A stretch of DNA of 8,133 nt, taken from assembly GCA_009774375.1 (NCBI GenBank), contig VSNO01000180.1, positions 1 to 8,133 of the forward strand. The letters run 5' to 3'. Below the pieces are notes generated by a model. The model saw only the letters and a program-made list of their open reading frames with translations. It was not told where the DNA came from and did not search any database. Shown here in pieces: positions 7,148 to 8,133 of this stretch (its first letter is position 1; the number at the start of each line of letters is the position of its first letter). Origin of the DNA: Lachnospiraceae bacterium. Lineage in GTDB: Bacteria > Bacillota > Clostridia > Lachnospirales > Lachnospiraceae. A program made the translations under genes and the position numbers.

Positions 7148-7342
7148 ATGTATATAAAACGCACGATCGAAGATCTGGCAGGGAAAACGGGTAAAAGGTT
7201 TAAGGCTGTGCTTGTGACAGGTGCCAGACAGGTGGGAAAATCAACGCTGCAGCAGGAAGTCGTCCTCTTTCTCACCAGGATACTGATAAAAGAGGGCGGC
7301 GGCGGTCTCATTGATCTGGGCGTAATCAATCCCGTCCAATAA
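7148..7342 (+). pseudogene. AAA ATPase N-terminal fragment (DUF4143-type)
   Basis: ATG 7148 follows AAGGAGG (7135-7141) with 6 nt spacing, so the start is native. Residues 1-34 begin MYIKRTIEDLAG and run into VLVTGARQVGKSTL, the N-terminus and Walker A P-loop (GARQVGKST, 25-33) of the AAA-type ATPases often annotated with DUF4143, which are typically ~400 residues. Just after Walker A, near 7245-7250, the family sequence ends. The rest, to the TAA at 7340-7342, is antisense to the remnant on the opposite strand and has no meaning. Walker B, sensor and C-terminal domains are absent, so the product cannot act as an ATPase. Confidence 0.75.
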
Positions 7343-7438
7343 AAGATTCTCAGTCTCATTGATGAGACCCTGATCGATCATCTCCTTAAATGCGGTTAGT
7401 TTTTTGCCGGAAACCTCGTATTTGTTCTCGTCCTCCAA
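7241..7438 (-). pseudogene. Truncated hypothetical protein remnant
   Basis: About 65 residues from a TTG at 7438 to a TGA at 7241-7243. The composition looks like real acidic, helical protein: LTAFKEMIDQGLINE, then LLLDGIDY, AAALFYQY and EKEDDFLL. I do not recognise the family. There is no ribosome binding site before the TTG. The open frame extends upstream through NPFTKFVSIELEDENKYE, which also looks like protein, back to the TGA of the acetyltransferase gene in the same frame, so its own start has probably been lost. At the other end it stops at LLQR exactly where the opposing ATPase fragment ends, so its 3' part is also missing. Function unknown. Confidence 0.5.
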
Positions 7439-7489
7439 CTCGATAGAGACAAATTTTGTAAAGGGATTTGTTTTACATGCTTTCTTACA

Positions 7490-7819
7490 TCAAAAAAATG
7501 CGGGGAGCCATAATCTCATCTTTAAATAGACCATATCGGTCAATTGTTTTCCGCACTCAAAGATTGGATGGTCATAGTTGTCGACGAAGAAGTTTTTGAT
7601 GGTGTGTGATTTCCGGAAGCCGCACTTTTCATAAAAGGGAACTGTCAGGGGGGCGTCGTCCTCGTCGGTGACGATACAGGCTGCCCGGATGCCGCCGTCA
7701 TCCAGAACGTACATTGTGCCGCGCTCCAGATAGCGGTCGATCATGCTCTCCTGTTCGTCCGCGAGCAGGAGCAGGTCAAGATATTTCTTTTTGTTTTCAG
7801 AGATTTTGATAATGTTCAA
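7490..7819 (-). pseudogene. GNAT acetyltransferase with internal in-frame deletion
   Basis: Starts at TTG 7819 with AGGAGG (7827-7832) 7 nt upstream. Residues 1-53 (starting MNIIKISENKKKYLDLLLL, with MIDRYLERGTMYVLDDGG) and 57-102 (PLTVPFYEKCGFRKSH to QLTDMVYLK) match, from memory, the two ends of a GNAT N-acetyltransferase common in Lachnospiraceae, usually near 150 residues. Here there are 109. About 45 residues between TDED and APLTV (junction about 7655-7662) are missing. These would include the strand and the Q/RxxGxG/A loop that binds the acetyl-CoA pyrophosphate. The frame is kept, so a protein may be made, but it should not bind acetyl-CoA. The stop at 7490 is followed in the same frame by the next remnant. 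The substrate of the intact family is unknown to me. Confidence 0.7.
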
Positions 7820-7826
7820 ACTATTT

Positions 7827-7832
7827 CCTCCT
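7827..7832 (-). promoter_or_regulatory. Ribosome binding site deciding the TTG start of the GNAT gene
   Basis: Perfect AGGAGG on the minus strand, 7 nt before TTG 7819. It supports this non-ATG start, and the protein N-terminus agrees with the family as I know it. No clear promoter is visible between it and the MITE-like element. Confidence 0.7.
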
Positions 7833-7876
7833 GGGATATGGATCAGCTCCCGGAGTCTCCCTGTGCTGCAAGGGGA

Positions 7877-7884
7877 GGTTTCGG
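7877..7884. repeat. Left copy of 8-bp target-site duplication
   Basis: GGTTTCGG directly abuts the left terminal inverted repeat of the MITE-like element and is repeated exactly at 8019-8026, directly after the right inverted repeat. Removing the element and one copy joins the flanks into a continuous GGTTTCGGGAGG. This is what a transposition event leaves. Confidence 0.75.
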
Positions 7885-7899
7885 GTTACTGTTCATACA

Positions 7900-7924
7900 G
7901 GACTTAGCATTTACTGCTAAGTCC
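7900..7924. repeat. Perfect 10-bp hairpin inside the MITE
   Basis: GGACTTAGCA (7900-7909) and TGCTAAGTCC (7915-7924) are perfect inverted copies with the 5-nt loop TTTAC. It is followed at once by a smaller hairpin, GTACG-AAAA-CGTAC (7925-7938). No T-run follows, so it is not a terminator. Confidence 0.7.
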
Positions 7925-7947
7925 GTACGAAAACGTACATATTGCGA

Positions 7948-7989
7948 GTAAAAATCCATTTGCGAAGCAAATTTTGCATGGATTTTTAC
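7948..7989. repeat. Nested 11-bp + 6-bp hairpin inside the MITE
   Basis: The outer stem GTAAAAATCCA (7948-7958) pairs perfectly with TGGATTTTTAC (7979-7989). Inside it, ATTTGC (7958-7963) pairs with GCAAAT (7967-7972) around a GAA loop, leaving TTTGCA (7973-7978) unpaired on one side; the shared base at 7958 can belong to only one stem at a time. Confidence 0.7.
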
Positions 7990-8018
7990 CTGTTACTGGG
8001 CACGGAGTGAACAGTAAC

Positions 8019-8026
8019 GGTTTCGG
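8019..8026. repeat. Right copy of 8-bp target-site duplication
   Basis: GGTTTCGG immediately after the right terminal repeat; identical to 7877-7884. Confidence 0.75.
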
Positions 8027-8088
8027 GAGGTTATTATCCTGCAGCTCCTTATCATAGAGTGTGCTCTCGGAAACTCGAATCCCTTATT

Positions 8089-8133
8089 TTACAAGGTATC
8101 CGCAATTTCCAAAATTATAGTTTCACCTCTATT
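8089..8133 (-). CDS. Possible 3' end of an unidentified gene (partial)
   Basis: The minus-strand frame entering at the window edge reads NRGETIILEIADTL, then TAA (8089-8091). It looks protein-like and is the only open frame entering from that edge, but 14 residues are too few to identify a family. Its direction would match the GNAT remnant downstream. The 8027-8088 stretch between it and the duplication shows no gene or terminator. Low confidence. Confidence 0.2.
   Translation of the reverse strand, partial: NRGETIILEIADTL

Larger units (their letters stand above)
7885..8018. mobile_element. MITE-like non-coding element, 134 bp
   Basis: Bounded by perfect 11-bp terminal inverted repeats: GTTACTGTTCA (7885-7895) and TGAACAGTAAC (8008-8018). 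Both sides carry the 8-bp direct duplication GGTTTCGG. Inside are three self-complementary units: GGACTTAGCA/TGCTAAGTCC (7900-7924), GTACG/CGTAC (7925-7938) and a nested hairpin with 11-bp outer stem (7948-7989). A second GTTACTG (7992-7998) can pair locally with the right end. There is no reading frame for a transposase, so it would be mobilised in trans. An 8-bp duplication fits families such as IS1595, ISL3, IS66 or IS256, but which one is unresolved. It lies upstream of the GNAT remnant and may separate it from its promoter. RNA from it would be almost fully folded. Confidence 0.75.

Noticed and set aside
8068..8083. Minus-strand GGGATTCGAGTTTCCG resembling a tRNA T-arm
   Set aside because: No acceptor stem, D-arm or anticodon arm can be placed around it.
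1..8133. CRISPR array, rRNA, complete tRNA, riboswitch or replication origin
   Set aside because: No regularly spaced repeats, conserved RNA cores or origin-like box clusters were seen on either strand.

Overview
The window looks like chromosomal DNA from a Firmicutes bacterium, most likely a Lachnospiraceae-type Clostridium. The reasons are AGGAGG-type ribosome binding sites, sigma-A-like promoters, mid-range GC, and several protein families I associate with that group. This is recognition from the sequence only; no database was searched.

Layout. Positions 1-734 (+) hold gene debris: the first ~36 residues of a response-regulator receiver, then in the same frame but after a TAG stop, a truncated PD-(D/E)XK-like protein of a hypothetical Lachnospiraceae family. 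Positions 731-7010 form a block read entirely on the minus strand. In transcription order it contains a large secreted lipoprotein gene split by one in-frame TAA (7010 to 4884), a possible 24-residue basic peptide (4860-4786), a hybrid sensor histidine kinase of 1056 residues (4705-1535) and a double-receiver response regulator of 257 residues (1504-731). Positions 7148-7819 hold more debris: the N-terminus of an AAA-type ATPase cut just after Walker A, a short unrecognised protein cut at both ends, and a GNAT acetyltransferase that lost its acetyl-CoA-binding core. Positions 7877-8026 hold a 134-bp MITE-like element with 11-bp terminal inverted repeats and an exact 8-bp flanking duplication. 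The last ~107 bases contain only the possible 3' end of an unidentified minus-strand gene.

Functionally, the intact part is a phosphorelay. The kinase has an extracytoplasmic domain, seven further membrane helices, HisKA, ATPase, receiver and Hpt domains, so it carries His-Asp-His on one chain. The response regulator, 30 nt downstream and almost certainly co-transcribed, would accept phosphate on its second receiver. Its first receiver has lost every catalytic residue, and it has no DNA-binding or enzymatic output domain, so the output must pass through another protein. The split lipoprotein lies directly upstream on the same strand with its own strong promoter. It has two copies of a module containing a DxDxDGxxE calcium-loop-like motif. 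A sensory partnership with the kinase is possible but only inferred.

I found no convincing wholly new system. The most informative signals are the MITE with its target duplication, the single-stop interruption of the lipoprotein gene, the output-less phosphorelay, and the deletion scars on both sides of the intact block.
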